Assembly: GCA_947446155.1 (NCBI GenBank) | Contig: CANFFZ010000114.1 | Coordinates: 1-6,183 of the forward strand | Origin: Chloroflexota bacterium | GTDB taxonomy: Bacteria > Chloroflexota > Dehalococcoidia > UBA2979 | Length of the DNA stretch: 6,183 nucleotides | Reading direction: 5' to 3' | In this document: positions 1 to 5,937 of the stretch, one piece after another | How positions within the stretch are numbered: the first letter of the stretch is position 1 | How the letters are laid out: each line of letters starts with the position of its first letter | The notes under the pieces: generated by a model | The model's input: only the letters and a program-made list of their open reading frames with translations | Told to the model about the DNA's origin: nothing | Databases searched by the model: none | Made by a program: the position numbers and the translations under genes

Positions 1-633
1 ATCGCGTCCGAGAACTACCGTACGCCCGTCGAAGGCCACGGTCAGCGTCCCCCGCTTCACGGCGACTTCCTTGATCTCGACCTCGACGCCGGGGCGGATG
101 CCTTCCTTGTCGAAGAACTGCAGCAGCTCCTCATCCTCCTCGTAGACCCGCTGGACACGGGTGACGGTGCCGTTCTCCATGTCGGAGAGGTGCCGGCTCG
201 AGAGCGGGTGCTGGTGGTCGTGGCCCGGGATGGGGTAGCCAAACGGTGACACCTGGGGATCCCCGAGCAGGCGCACGATCAGCGGCTCGGTGACCTCAGA
301 GATCGAGTGCTCCATCAGGTGCGCCTCTTCGTACGCGCGCCACCAATCGAGGCCCATCACATTCACCAGGAGGCACTCCGCGAGGCGGTGGCGGCGCACC
401 ATCTCCTCCGCGCGGGCCATCCCGGCGGCTGTGAGGGAAATCCGCTTCTTGGCGTCCATCGTGACCAGGCGGTCGCGCGTCAGGCGGGACAGCATCCCGG
501 CAATCGAGGCGGGCGTGATGCTGAGGCGCTCCGCCACGCGGGCGGCGATCACCTCGTCACCCTCGTCGTGGTTAATGCGATAAATCGTCGTGAGTGCGTC
601 GTCGGACGCGACGTTCGTGACTTGCTTCGGCAC
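1..633 (-). CDS. DtxR/MntR-family metal-dependent transcriptional repressor (C-terminal end beyond window)
   Basis: Metal-activated DNA-binding repressor of iron or manganese homeostasis genes, acting in the cytoplasm as a dimer. The visible 211 residues cover nearly the usual family length (about 215-230), so only the last few residues are missing. An N-terminal winged helix-turn-helix lies at about residues 12-70 (recognition helix near 40-56). The metal-binding and dimerisation region is at about 72-125, and the classic SPFG-PIPG segment at about 129-137 links to a FeoA/SH3-like C-terminal domain (about 150 onward). By hand alignment, ligands His82, Glu86, Glu108 and His109 are kept (DtxR His79, Glu83, Glu105, His106). 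Asp12 replaces DtxR Met10, as in MntR; His105 replaces Cys102; Tyr101 replaces His98. The GTG start is chosen because GGAGG lies 7 nt upstream, and no in-frame ATG exists near it. The metal preference cannot be read from this. The gene diverges from the nucleotidyltransferase-like gene. Confidence 0.9.
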   Translation of the reverse strand, partial: MPKQVTNVASDDALTTIYRINHDEGDEVIAARVAERLSITPASIAGMLSRLTRDRLVTMDAKKRISLTAAGMARAEEMVRRHRLAECLLVNVMGLDWWRAYEEAHLMEHSISEVTEPLIVRLLGDPQVSPFGYPIPGHDHQHPLSSRHLSDMENGTVTRVQRVYEEDEELLQFFDKEGIRPGVEVEIKEVAVKRGTLTVAFDGRTVVLGRD

Positions 634-640
634 CCGTGAA

Positions 641-645
641 CCTCC
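641..645 (-). promoter_or_regulatory. Shine-Dalgarno site of the DtxR-family gene
   Basis: On the minus strand this reads GGAGG, seven bases ahead of a GTG codon. It decides the start of the regulator gene, because the only nearby ATG (657-659 on the minus strand) is in another frame. Confidence 0.8.
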
Positions 646-657
646 AGCGAAGCCCCC

Positions 658-686
658 ATCGTGGCAGGGTGGAGGAGGGGCGGCAA
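658..686 (-). promoter_or_regulatory. putative sigma-70-type promoter of the DtxR-family gene
   Basis: On the minus strand a -35-like TTGCCG (681-686) is separated by exactly 17 bases from a -10-like CACGAT (658-663). A TGC triplet lies directly before the -10 and could serve as an extended -10. Transcription would start near 651, leaving a short leader that contains the GGAGG site at 641-645. The -10 hexamer itself matches consensus at only three positions, so the call rests on spacing and layout. Confidence 0.4.
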
Positions 687-747
687 GCGGACTCCCGGGA
701 GGGGTCGGGAGCGCCACCCTGAGGAGCGGCTAGCGGCCCTCGCCGGT

Positions 748-1434
748 ATGATGGGAAACTGGGAGACATTCTCGTTTCAGCCGCCTCCCGCGCTGGAAAG
801 TGCCTACCGAGAGGGCCCCACGCGCGTGAATCTGGAGCCGGGCCTCGACCCCGAGGAACGCCAGCAGGCGATCCTGGGCCCCCTCGTGCGCGTCATCCAG
901 GAAGCCGCCGCGGACCAGCCGTGGGCGCTCATCGGCGCCGCCTCCGCCCGCCTCCAGGGTGTCGGGGTACCGGGCACCAACCTCGAGTTCATCACCACCG
1001 AGTCCGCCCTGATGGCGCTGGGCGAGATGCTCGGTGTGGCCTCCGACTGGGGGCAGGGGACGCACCTGGCGGCGAACCGCCTGCACTTCATGCGCCACGG
1101 CATCCCCGTCTTCGTGTTCGGCGATCCGGTGTTTCACGGGCCGTACGAGTCCCTTGCACCACGCGAGGTGCCCTCGCTCTGGGACGCCCGCGTGAAGATC
1201 GATTGCCGTGGCACGGGGGTGCTCTGCACCCCACTCGAATGGGAACTCGTGCTCGCGATCGTCCTCGCCGCCTCGCAACGCATCGATGCGGTGGGCCAGC
1301 GCATGCTGGACTCCGGCTACGACAGCCGCCTCGTCGTCCGCCTGCTGCGCGAAGGTCGCGTCGCGCGTCACACAGAGGAGGCCGTCTGGGCCGTCCTCGA
1401 ACACCCCGACACGAAGTCGAGCGCCGCCGACTAG
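748..1434 (+). CDS. predicted nucleotidyltransferase-fold protein with altered catalytic signature
   Basis: Soluble protein of 228 residues from the chosen ATG; no signal peptide or membrane segment is seen. Residues 59-83 read WALIGAASARLQG, then a short loop, then NLEFITTE. This resembles the start of the nucleotidyltransferase fold in AbiEii or DUF6036-type proteins, where a Gly-Gly/Ser helix is followed by an Asp-x-Asp strand. Here that pair is Asn78-x-Glu80. A later strand, KIDCRGTGVLCTPLEWELVLAIVLA (about 150-174), resembles the family's third strand followed by its TP-E helix. If the fold is right, activity may be lost or altered. The start is uncertain: two ATGs (748, 751) have no close ribosome site (GAGGAG at 721-726 is 21 nt away). 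The frame is open back to a GTG at 661, and a GTG at residue 27 follows GAGAGG. Function unknown. It stands alone between a divergent regulator and a downstream gap, so context does not help. Confidence 0.6.
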   Translation: MMGNWETFSFQPPPALESAYREGPTRVNLEPGLDPEERQQAILGPLVRVIQEAAADQPWALIGAASARLQGVGVPGTNLEFITTESALMALGEMLGVASDWGQGTHLAANRLHFMRHGIPVFVFGDPVFHGPYESLAPREVPSLWDARVKIDCRGTGVLCTPLEWELVLAIVLAASQRIDAVGQRMLDSGYDSRLVVRLLREGRVARHTEEAVWAVLEHPDTKSSAAD

Positions 1435-1578
1435 CCAGCGCACGCCCCGGCATCTGCACCACCCGGCTGCCAAGAGACGGCTACACTCCGGGCGCGCTGG
1501 GGTCACGATAGGGGCCGGTTGCCCCGGCCCGCAGCACTGTCGCGGGACTGGGAAGACTCGGAGAGGACACTCCACCCC
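1435..1578. other. intergenic region upstream of the luciferase-like gene
   Basis: These 144 bases have no convincing gene. They hold a TANNNT box, TACACT at 1482-1487, which could be a -10 element for the downstream pair, although no TTG-type -35 sits 16-18 bases ahead of it. They also hold a GC hairpin at 1512-1530 and a weak ribosome site, GAGAGGA at 1561-1567. Transcription from the box would give a leader of about 85 bases that includes the hairpin. Confidence 0.4.
1512..1530 (+). other. GC-rich hairpin in the leader of the luciferase-like gene
   Basis: GGGCCGG (1512-1518) is perfectly complementary to CCGGCCC (1524-1530), with a five-base loop. No T-run follows, so it is not a standard intrinsic terminator. 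It may be the end signal of the preceding gene or a structured leader, or chance in GC-rich DNA. Confidence 0.35.
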
Positions 1579-2619
1579 ATGCCGATGACCGTAGGAACGG
1601 GCATCCCCACTGACATGACGCTCATCGCCGACAAGGCCCGCCAGGCCGAGCGGCTGGGCTACGACGCCATCTCCGTCGGTGAGACGGCCCACAACCCATT
1701 CCTGCCGCTGGTGCTCGTCGCCGAGCACACCCAGCGCCTGCACTTCGGCTCCTCGGTCGCCATCGCATTCCCGCGGGTGCCGCACATCTCCGCGAACATC
1801 GCGTGGGACCTGTCGAAGTACTCGGGTGGCCGGTTCATCCTCGGCCTGGGCACGCAGGTGAAGGGCCACAACGAGCGGCGCTTCTCCGTGCCGTGGGCGC
1901 CTCCGGGGCCGCACCTGCGCGACTACATCAACTGCATGCGCGCGATCTGGGACTCCTGGCAGAACGGCACGAAGCCCAACTACGAGGGCGAGTACTACCA
2001 GTACAAGCTCACGAGCCCGTTCTTTAACCCCGGCCCGATCGAGCACCCGGACATCCCGGTGATCATCTCCGCCGTGAACCCGTTCAACGCCCGCCTCGCC
2101 GGCGAGGTTGCGGACGGCATCGCGATCCACGGCTTCAGCACCTTCAAGTACATCCGCGAGGTCCTCATTCCCGCGGTACACGAGGGCGCCCGACGCGCGG
2201 GCAAGGACGTGAGCAAGGTCCACGTGCGCGGCGGTGGCTTCATCGTCACAGCCCGGACCGAGGAGGAGGTGCGCCTCGCCAAAGAGCGCAGCCGCCGCCA
2301 GATCTCGTTCTACGCCTCGACGCGTTCGTACTCGAACGTGATGAAGATCCACGGCTGGGCGGACGAGGCGGCGCAGCTGCACCGCATGTCCATCGAGGGC
2401 AAATGGGACGATATGGTCGGCCTGATCACCGACGACATGATGGAAGAGTTCTGCGTCATCGGTACGTGGGATGAACTGCCCTCGAAGATGCGGGAGAAGT
2501 ACGCCGGCATCAACACGCAGGTGAACTTCAGCGCCGAGCCGAAGAACCCGGACGACGAGGCCCAGATCAAAGAGGTCATCGCGTCCCTGAAGACGATCCC
2601 GGCCGTCGGCGAGGTCTAA
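1579..2619 (+). CDS. luciferase-like (LLM class) F420/flavin-dependent oxidoreductase
   Basis: Cytoplasmic oxidoreductase of 346 residues with the bacterial-luciferase TIM-barrel fold. Members use reduced FMN or coenzyme F420 to oxidise or reduce small organic substrates. Diagnostic stretches are the barrel entry AERLGYDAISVGET (23-36), a strand-loop around GSSVAIAFPR (57-66), SGGRFILGLG (82-91) followed by HNERRF (97-102), and PVIISAVNPFNARLAGEVADG (160-180), the usual cofactor-side segment. The pattern resembles the TIGR03617/MSMEG_2256-like group of probable F420-dependent enzymes. Family membership is firm; cofactor and substrate are inferred. ATG 1579 is chosen because GAGAGGA lies 11 nt upstream; a second in-frame ATG at 1585 is possible. 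The alpha/beta hydrolase follows after 27 bp on the same strand, so the two are probably co-transcribed and could act in sequence on one substrate. Confidence 0.9.
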   Translation: MPMTVGTGIPTDMTLIADKARQAERLGYDAISVGETAHNPFLPLVLVAEHTQRLHFGSSVAIAFPRVPHISANIAWDLSKYSGGRFILGLGTQVKGHNERRFSVPWAPPGPHLRDYINCMRAIWDSWQNGTKPNYEGEYYQYKLTSPFFNPGPIEHPDIPVIISAVNPFNARLAGEVADGIAIHGFSTFKYIREVLIPAVHEGARRAGKDVSKVHVRGGGFIVTARTEEEVRLAKERSRRQISFYASTRSYSNVMKIHGWADEAAQLHRMSIEGKWDDMVGLITDDMMEEFCVIGTWDELPSKMREKYAGINTQVNFSAEPKNPDDEAQIKEVIASLKTIPAVGEV

Positions 2620-2646
2620 CCCTCGCCCGGTCGAAGGGAGCCCGGT

Positions 2647-3396
2647 ATGCCGTACGCCGAGAACGATGGCGTCAAGATCTACTACGAGGTGGACGGCACG
2701 CCGGGCGCCGAGCCGATGGTGATGCACCACGGCTACCTCGCCGACCTGGAGTCGTGGCGCGCTCGCGGCTGGGTGAAAGCCCTCGGCGACCGCTACCGCC
2801 TCCTGCTCGTGGACTCTCGCGGCCACGGCCGCAGCGACAAGCCCACTGACCCCGAGGCGTACGAGATGCGCAACCGCGTCCTGGACGTCCTCGCGGTCAT
2901 GGGCGCTGAGAACGTGAAGACCGCGCACTACCTCGGCTACTCGATGGGCGGGATGATCGGCTATTCCGCGCTGATCTACGCACCCCAGCGCTTCGCGACG
3001 ATGTCCTGCGGGGGCATGTCGCCGATGCTCCGCCCCACCGGCACCGCTCGTCCCCCGCTGGACTGGGACACCCTGATGAAGCTGGCGCTCCAGAACGGCG
3101 CCGTGAAGGCCGCGTACGACGCGGGCCGCATCGAGCGCCCCGCGATGGAAGCCTGCCGCGTGTCGATGGACGAGTGGAACGGCGCCGAGCAGGCCCTCCG
3201 CATGGCGAAGATGCCCATCTTTATGTACGCCGGTACTGAGGACACCCCGCACGCCGGCTGCGCCTCGGCTGTCGCCCTCAACCCGAACGCGCGGTTCCTC
3301 TCGCTTCCCGGCAAGAACCACGCCACCGCAGCAGAGTCGGTTGCCCTCGTGGTGCCGGCGTTGCTAGAACACATCGGCGGGGTGAAGGCGGAGTAG
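2647..3396 (+). CDS. alpha/beta-fold hydrolase
   Basis: Serine hydrolase of 249 residues, likely acting on an ester, lactone or similar bond in the cytoplasm; no signal peptide is seen. The fold is complete. HHG (27-29) forms the oxyanion region, DSRGHGRSDKP (56-66) is the typical strand-4 turn, and GYSMGG (97-102) is the nucleophile elbow with Ser99. Asp199 in GTED is the probable acid, and His225 in GKNHAT the catalytic base. A lid of about 60 residues (roughly 125-185) lies between strands. A good ribosome site, AAGGGAG at 2634-2640, sits six bases before the ATG. It follows the luciferase-like gene by 27 bp and is likely translated from the same mRNA. The substrate cannot be read from the sequence. 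Hydrolysis of a product of the oxidoreductase is a reasonable inference, and a generic esterase is an alternative. Confidence 0.92.
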   Translation: MPYAENDGVKIYYEVDGTPGAEPMVMHHGYLADLESWRARGWVKALGDRYRLLLVDSRGHGRSDKPTDPEAYEMRNRVLDVLAVMGAENVKTAHYLGYSMGGMIGYSALIYAPQRFATMSCGGMSPMLRPTGTARPPLDWDTLMKLALQNGAVKAAYDAGRIERPAMEACRVSMDEWNGAEQALRMAKMPIFMYAGTEDTPHAGCASAVALNPNARFLSLPGKNHATAAESVALVVPALLEHIGGVKAE

Positions 3397-3422
3397 CGCC
3401 AGGGTCTAACCGCCCGCCTTCA
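3383..3422. terminator. inverted repeat at the convergent gene junction, possible bidirectional terminator
   Basis: TGAAGGCGG (3383-3391) and CCGCCTTCA (3414-3422) form a perfect 9-bp stem with a 22-base loop. The loop holds the stop codons of both converging genes, and each arm lies in the last codons of one gene. There is no T-run on either side, so it would be a non-canonical or Rho-assisted terminator. Placement supports the call; composition alone does not. Confidence 0.45.
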
Positions 3423-4560
3423 GCCTGACCCCGGCCTCACGGCCGATCTCGCCCCAACGCTTGGCGGAGGTGGCACGCACGGCGCCGTGGCGCTTCGTTT
3501 CTTGCGCCATACGGACGAAGAGTTCGGCGAGCCCGTCGATGTCGTCGAGGTTCACGGTCTCGGCGGCGATGCGGTTGTCATCGCCCATGTTGTGGTAGTT
3601 GCCGAGGGCGACACAGGCGGCGCCGGTTTCGTAGCCCATGAAGTCGTAGGCAGTCGCCTCGGTGGTGCCGCCGTCCATGAGTTTGCGCTGGAACTTGAAC
3701 TTCGGGTCGGCCTGCTGCATCTCCATCGCGAGTCGGAACATCCAGAGCGTCATGTCCGGCGAGAAGATGTGCCCGTAGTCGCCGACGCGGATGATCGGGC
3801 CATCCCCCTGCTTCGCCCGGCCTCCCGCCATCGACGAGCACTCGACGGCTACGACGAGCGCGTCCTCGGGCAGCGCGTGCCCGCCGGCAGCGGCAGCCGC
3901 ACCGAGGAGCCCGGACTCCTCCGCGCGCGTGAACGAGCCGATGACGTGGCCCTCGACGCCGCGTGCGACCAGGCGGTCGAGAGTGGCGAGGACGGCGACG
4001 GCGCCGATCAGGTCGTCGCACTGACGCGCCTCGACGATGCGACCACGGATGCGGCACTCCGCCACGTCCCAGAGCGCGAGATCACCGGCTGACGCCTCGC
4101 CTTCCTCAAGGGCGGCGACGGCGCCCGTGATGCGGCGGGCCCAGCGGTTCGGTACGTCGCTCGCGAGGATGCGCATGATGCGCGCGACGCCTCGGCTCTC
4201 GCCGTCCTCGCCGTAGATCCGGACGCGCTCACCCTTGCCGTAGCGGGCGTCGACGCCGCCTCGAAACGCGAGAGTCAGACGCTTGCCTCGGACGCTATCG
4301 ACGACGAAGCCGGGGTGGTCCGTGTGTGCACCGAGGACGAGCGGGCGGGCGCCTCGGACGGCACGGCCCTTGCGGTAGGTCACGTAACCGTTGCCGAATG
4401 CGTCCTCGGTGTAGGCGAGCCCTCGGGCCTCCGCGAAGGCACGGACGGCGGCCAGGACGCCCTCCTCCCGAAAGGAAACGGTGGGGATCCCAACGATCGC
4501 TCGCACGATCGAGGCAAGCGGAGTCTCCACAGGAGGCGCAGCGAGCGTTCGGGGCGGCAT
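3406..4560 (-). CDS. M42-like zinc/cobalt metallopeptidase (aminopeptidase/endoglucanase family)
   Basis: Two-metal exopeptidase-like hydrolase of 384 residues, probably cytoplasmic and acting on short peptides. From the ATG at 4560: the first ligand motif GAHTDHPGF has His79 and Asp81, and the bridging ligand is Asp182 in QCDD. Glu214 (general base) and Glu215 (ligand) lie in TRAEESGLLGA, Glu240 in VECSS takes the place of the usual Asp, and His323 is in GNYHNM. About 100 residues separate Asp81 from Asp182, consistent with the small inserted domain of the M42 family and unlike M20, where that gap is short. The GGTTEATAYDFMGY stretch (about 297-310) matches the family's late conserved segment. 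A GTG at 4581 would add seven residues, but GAGGAG lies exactly six bases before the ATG at 4560. It converges with the hydrolase gene, 9 bp apart, and diverges from rlmD. Exact peptide specificity is unknown. Confidence 0.88.
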   Translation of the reverse strand: MPPRTLAAPPVETPLASIVRAIVGIPTVSFREEGVLAAVRAFAEARGLAYTEDAFGNGYVTYRKGRAVRGARPLVLGAHTDHPGFVVDSVRGKRLTLAFRGGVDARYGKGERVRIYGEDGESRGVARIMRILASDVPNRWARRITGAVAALEEGEASAGDLALWDVAECRIRGRIVEARQCDDLIGAVAVLATLDRLVARGVEGHVIGSFTRAEESGLLGAAAAAGGHALPEDALVVAVECSSMAGGRAKQGDGPIIRVGDYGHIFSPDMTLWMFRLAMEMQQADPKFKFQRKLMDGGTTEATAYDFMGYETGAACVALGNYHNMGDDNRIAAETVNLDDIDGLAELFVRMAQETKRHGAVRATSAKRWGEIGREAGVRLKAGG

Positions 4561-4566
4561 CGAGGG

Positions 4567-4572
4567 CTCCTC
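4567..4572 (-). promoter_or_regulatory. Shine-Dalgarno site of the M42-like gene
   Basis: Reads GAGGAG on the minus strand, six bases before ATG 4560. It favours that start over the in-frame GTG at 4581, which would place this site inside the coding region. Confidence 0.7.
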
Positions 4573-4602
4573 GGGAGTCACTGGGGACGTCGTTCGCGCG
4601 CC

Positions 4603-4608
4603 ATCCTA
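4603..4608 (-). promoter_or_regulatory. possible -10 element for the M42-like gene
   Basis: On the minus strand this reads TAGGAT, four of six matches to the -10 consensus, in the 69-bp gap between divergent genes. A leader of roughly 35 bases would carry the GAGGAG site. No recognisable -35 is present at the right distance. Confidence 0.3.
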
Positions 4609-4617
4609 TCGGGCCCG

Positions 4618-4623
4618 TACGCT
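4618..4623 (+). promoter_or_regulatory. possible -10 element for leaderless transcription of the rlmD-like gene
   Basis: TACGCT fits TANNNT and ends six bases before the A of the ATG at 4630, exactly where a -10 box must lie for transcription to begin at the start codon. The GGAGG at 4624-4628 is only one base from the ATG, too near for a normal Shine-Dalgarno contact. No clear -35 is seen. Confidence 0.4.
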
Positions 4624-4629
4624 GGAGGC

Positions 4630-5937
4630 ATGACTTCCCCCACCACGATCCCGCTCTTTGCCGCCTCCGGTCCGCCCGAGCCGGTCCCCGTCGGCCGTCA
4701 CGGCAAGCGCCGCTGGCTGGTCGACCGTCCCCTCGAACCGATCGAGGTGGAGTGCACCGGCTTCACCACGGGCGGCCGCGCCGTTGGCAAGGCGCCGGAC
4801 GGGCGCACCGTCTTCGTCGAGTACGCCCTGCCGGGTGAGCGTGTGATCGCCGAGATCACCGCGAACCACCCGACCTACCTCGAGGCCTGCGCGATCACGG
4901 TGCTGCGTCCCTCACCGGAACGCGTCGAGCCACCATGCGAGTACTTCGGGCGGTGTGGCGGTTGCCAACTGCAGCACGCCGCCTATCCCGAGCAGCTGCG
5001 CCTAAAAACCGAGGTGGTCGCGGAGCAGTTGCGTCGCATCGGCCGGTTCGAAGCAGACGAAGTCGCCACCCTCGTGCGGCCGATGATCGGGATGGATGAC
5101 CCCTGGGGCTACCGGAACCACCTGCGGTTCACGGTGCGACGCGACGGCGACGTGGGCTACATGCTGCGCGGGACGCACCGCTTCCTGCGCGTGGACTACT
5201 GCGAGATCGCCCACCCCCGTGTGAACGAGGTGCTGCGACGCGTGCAGGGCAACACGATCGTGGCGCACCAACTCGCGGTCCGCATCGGTGAGAACACGGG
5301 CGACGCGATGATCCAGCCAAAGATCGACTGGCGCCCCGGACACCGTGCCGCACACGTCGAAAGTGGCCAGAAGACCTACCGCGAGTCGTTGAACGGCGTG
5401 CAGTACCAGATCTCCGGCCCCGCATTCTTCCAGGTGAACACGCGCCAGGCCGAACGCCTGGTGGCGATCGCGGTCGCGCACGTCCTCGAGGCGAACCCAC
5501 ACGTGGTGGTGGACGCCTACGCGGGCGTCGGCACGTTCGCAGGCCAACTCGCGGACAAGGTGCATCAGGTGGTGACCATCGAGGAGTCCGCCGCTGCTGG
5601 CGTAGACGCCGAGGTGAACCTCGCGCAGTTCGAGAACGTGACGCGCATCACTGGCAAGGTGGAGGCGCTGCTGCCCGGCATGACACCCGAGCCCGATGTC
5701 GTGATCATCGACCCGCCGCGTGCCGGGCTCTTCCCCGCGGTGATCGAGGCGATCCTTGCCTCGGCCGCGCGGCGCGTGGTCTACGTCTCGTGCGACCCCA
5801 GCACGCTGGCGCGGGACCTGCGGCTATTCGTAGATGGCGGCTTTGTCGTCCGCGAGGTGCAGCCTGTCGACATGTTCCCGCAGACCCAGCACATCGAATG
5901 CGTCGTCGCCCTCGACCGTGCCATCGCCCGCGCATGA
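4630..5937 (+). CDS. rlmD: 23S rRNA (uracil-C5)-methyltransferase, RlmD/RumA type
   Basis: Transfers a methyl group from S-adenosylmethionine to C5 of a uridine in 23S rRNA (U1939 in E. coli RlmD). It has 435 residues, close to the E. coli enzyme (433). An N-terminal TRAM RNA-binding domain spans about 36-92 ([13 protein letters not shown], then [11 protein letters not shown]). A 4Fe-4S site has Cys103, Cys109, Cys112 and Cys191, the same spacing as in E. coli RumA. FFQVN (266-270) starts the methyltransferase domain, [10 protein letters not shown] (294-303) is the SAM loop, and DPPRAG is at 361-366. The nucleophile is Cys388 in [10 protein letters not shown] and the general base Glu423 in QTQHIEC. 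The frame is open upstream to 4315, but that part is antisense to the peptidase gene, so ATG 4630 is chosen. The iron-sulfur site separates it from TrmA. Whether it modifies one or two 23S positions (as RlmCD does) cannot be told. Its stop overlaps the Maf start (ATGA). Confidence 0.93.
   Translation: MTSPTTIPLFAASGPPEPVPVGRHGKRRWLVDRPLEPIEVECTGFTTGGRAVGKAPDGRTVFVEYALPGERVIAEITANHPTYLEACAITVLRPSPERVEPPCEYFGRCGGCQLQHAAYPEQLRLKTEVVAEQLRRIGRFEADEVATLVRPMIGMDDPWGYRNHLRFTVRRDGDVGYMLRGTHRFLRVDYCEIAHPRVNEVLRRVQGNTIVAHQLAVRIGENTGDAMIQPKIDWRPGHRAAHVESGQKTYRESLNGVQYQISGPAFFQVNTRQAERLVAIAVAHVLEANPHVVVDAYAGVGTFAGQLADKVHQVVTIEESAAAGVDAEVNLAQFENVTRITGKVEALLPGMTPEPDVVIIDPPRAGLFPAVIEAILASAARRVVYVSCDPSTLARDLRLFVDGGFVVREVQPVDMFPQTQHIECVVALDRAIARA

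Noticed and set aside
666..720. AGGGTGG/CCACCCT inverted repeat as an operator or structured RNA
   Set aside because: The arms are only 7 bp and 41 bases apart in GC-rich DNA, and they do not resemble a known metal-box palindrome.
661..747. 29-codon upstream extension of the nucleotidyltransferase-like gene from GTG 661
   Set aside because: Gly/Arg-rich sequence with no ribosome site before the GTG, and it overlaps the likely promoter of the divergent regulator. It cannot be wholly excluded.
730..3321. 863-codon open frame on the minus strand running across three plus-strand genes
   Set aside because: It is antisense to three genes with clear family motifs and shows no recognisable domain. 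Long antisense frames are expected in GC-rich DNA with strong third-position bias. Its composition (many His, Val, Arg, Asp) is typical of such shadows.
3487..4092. 201-codon plus-strand open frame opposite the M42-like gene
   Set aside because: Antisense shadow of a gene with all its metal-ligand motifs in place; no domain or ribosome site of its own.
4315..4629. 105-codon upstream extension of the rlmD frame
   Set aside because: It lies antisense to the peptidase N-terminus, has no similarity to the RlmD family, and the normal family length is reached from ATG 4630.
5002..5565. 187-codon minus-strand open frame inside rlmD
   Set aside because: Antisense to a strongly supported gene, with low-complexity shadow-type composition.
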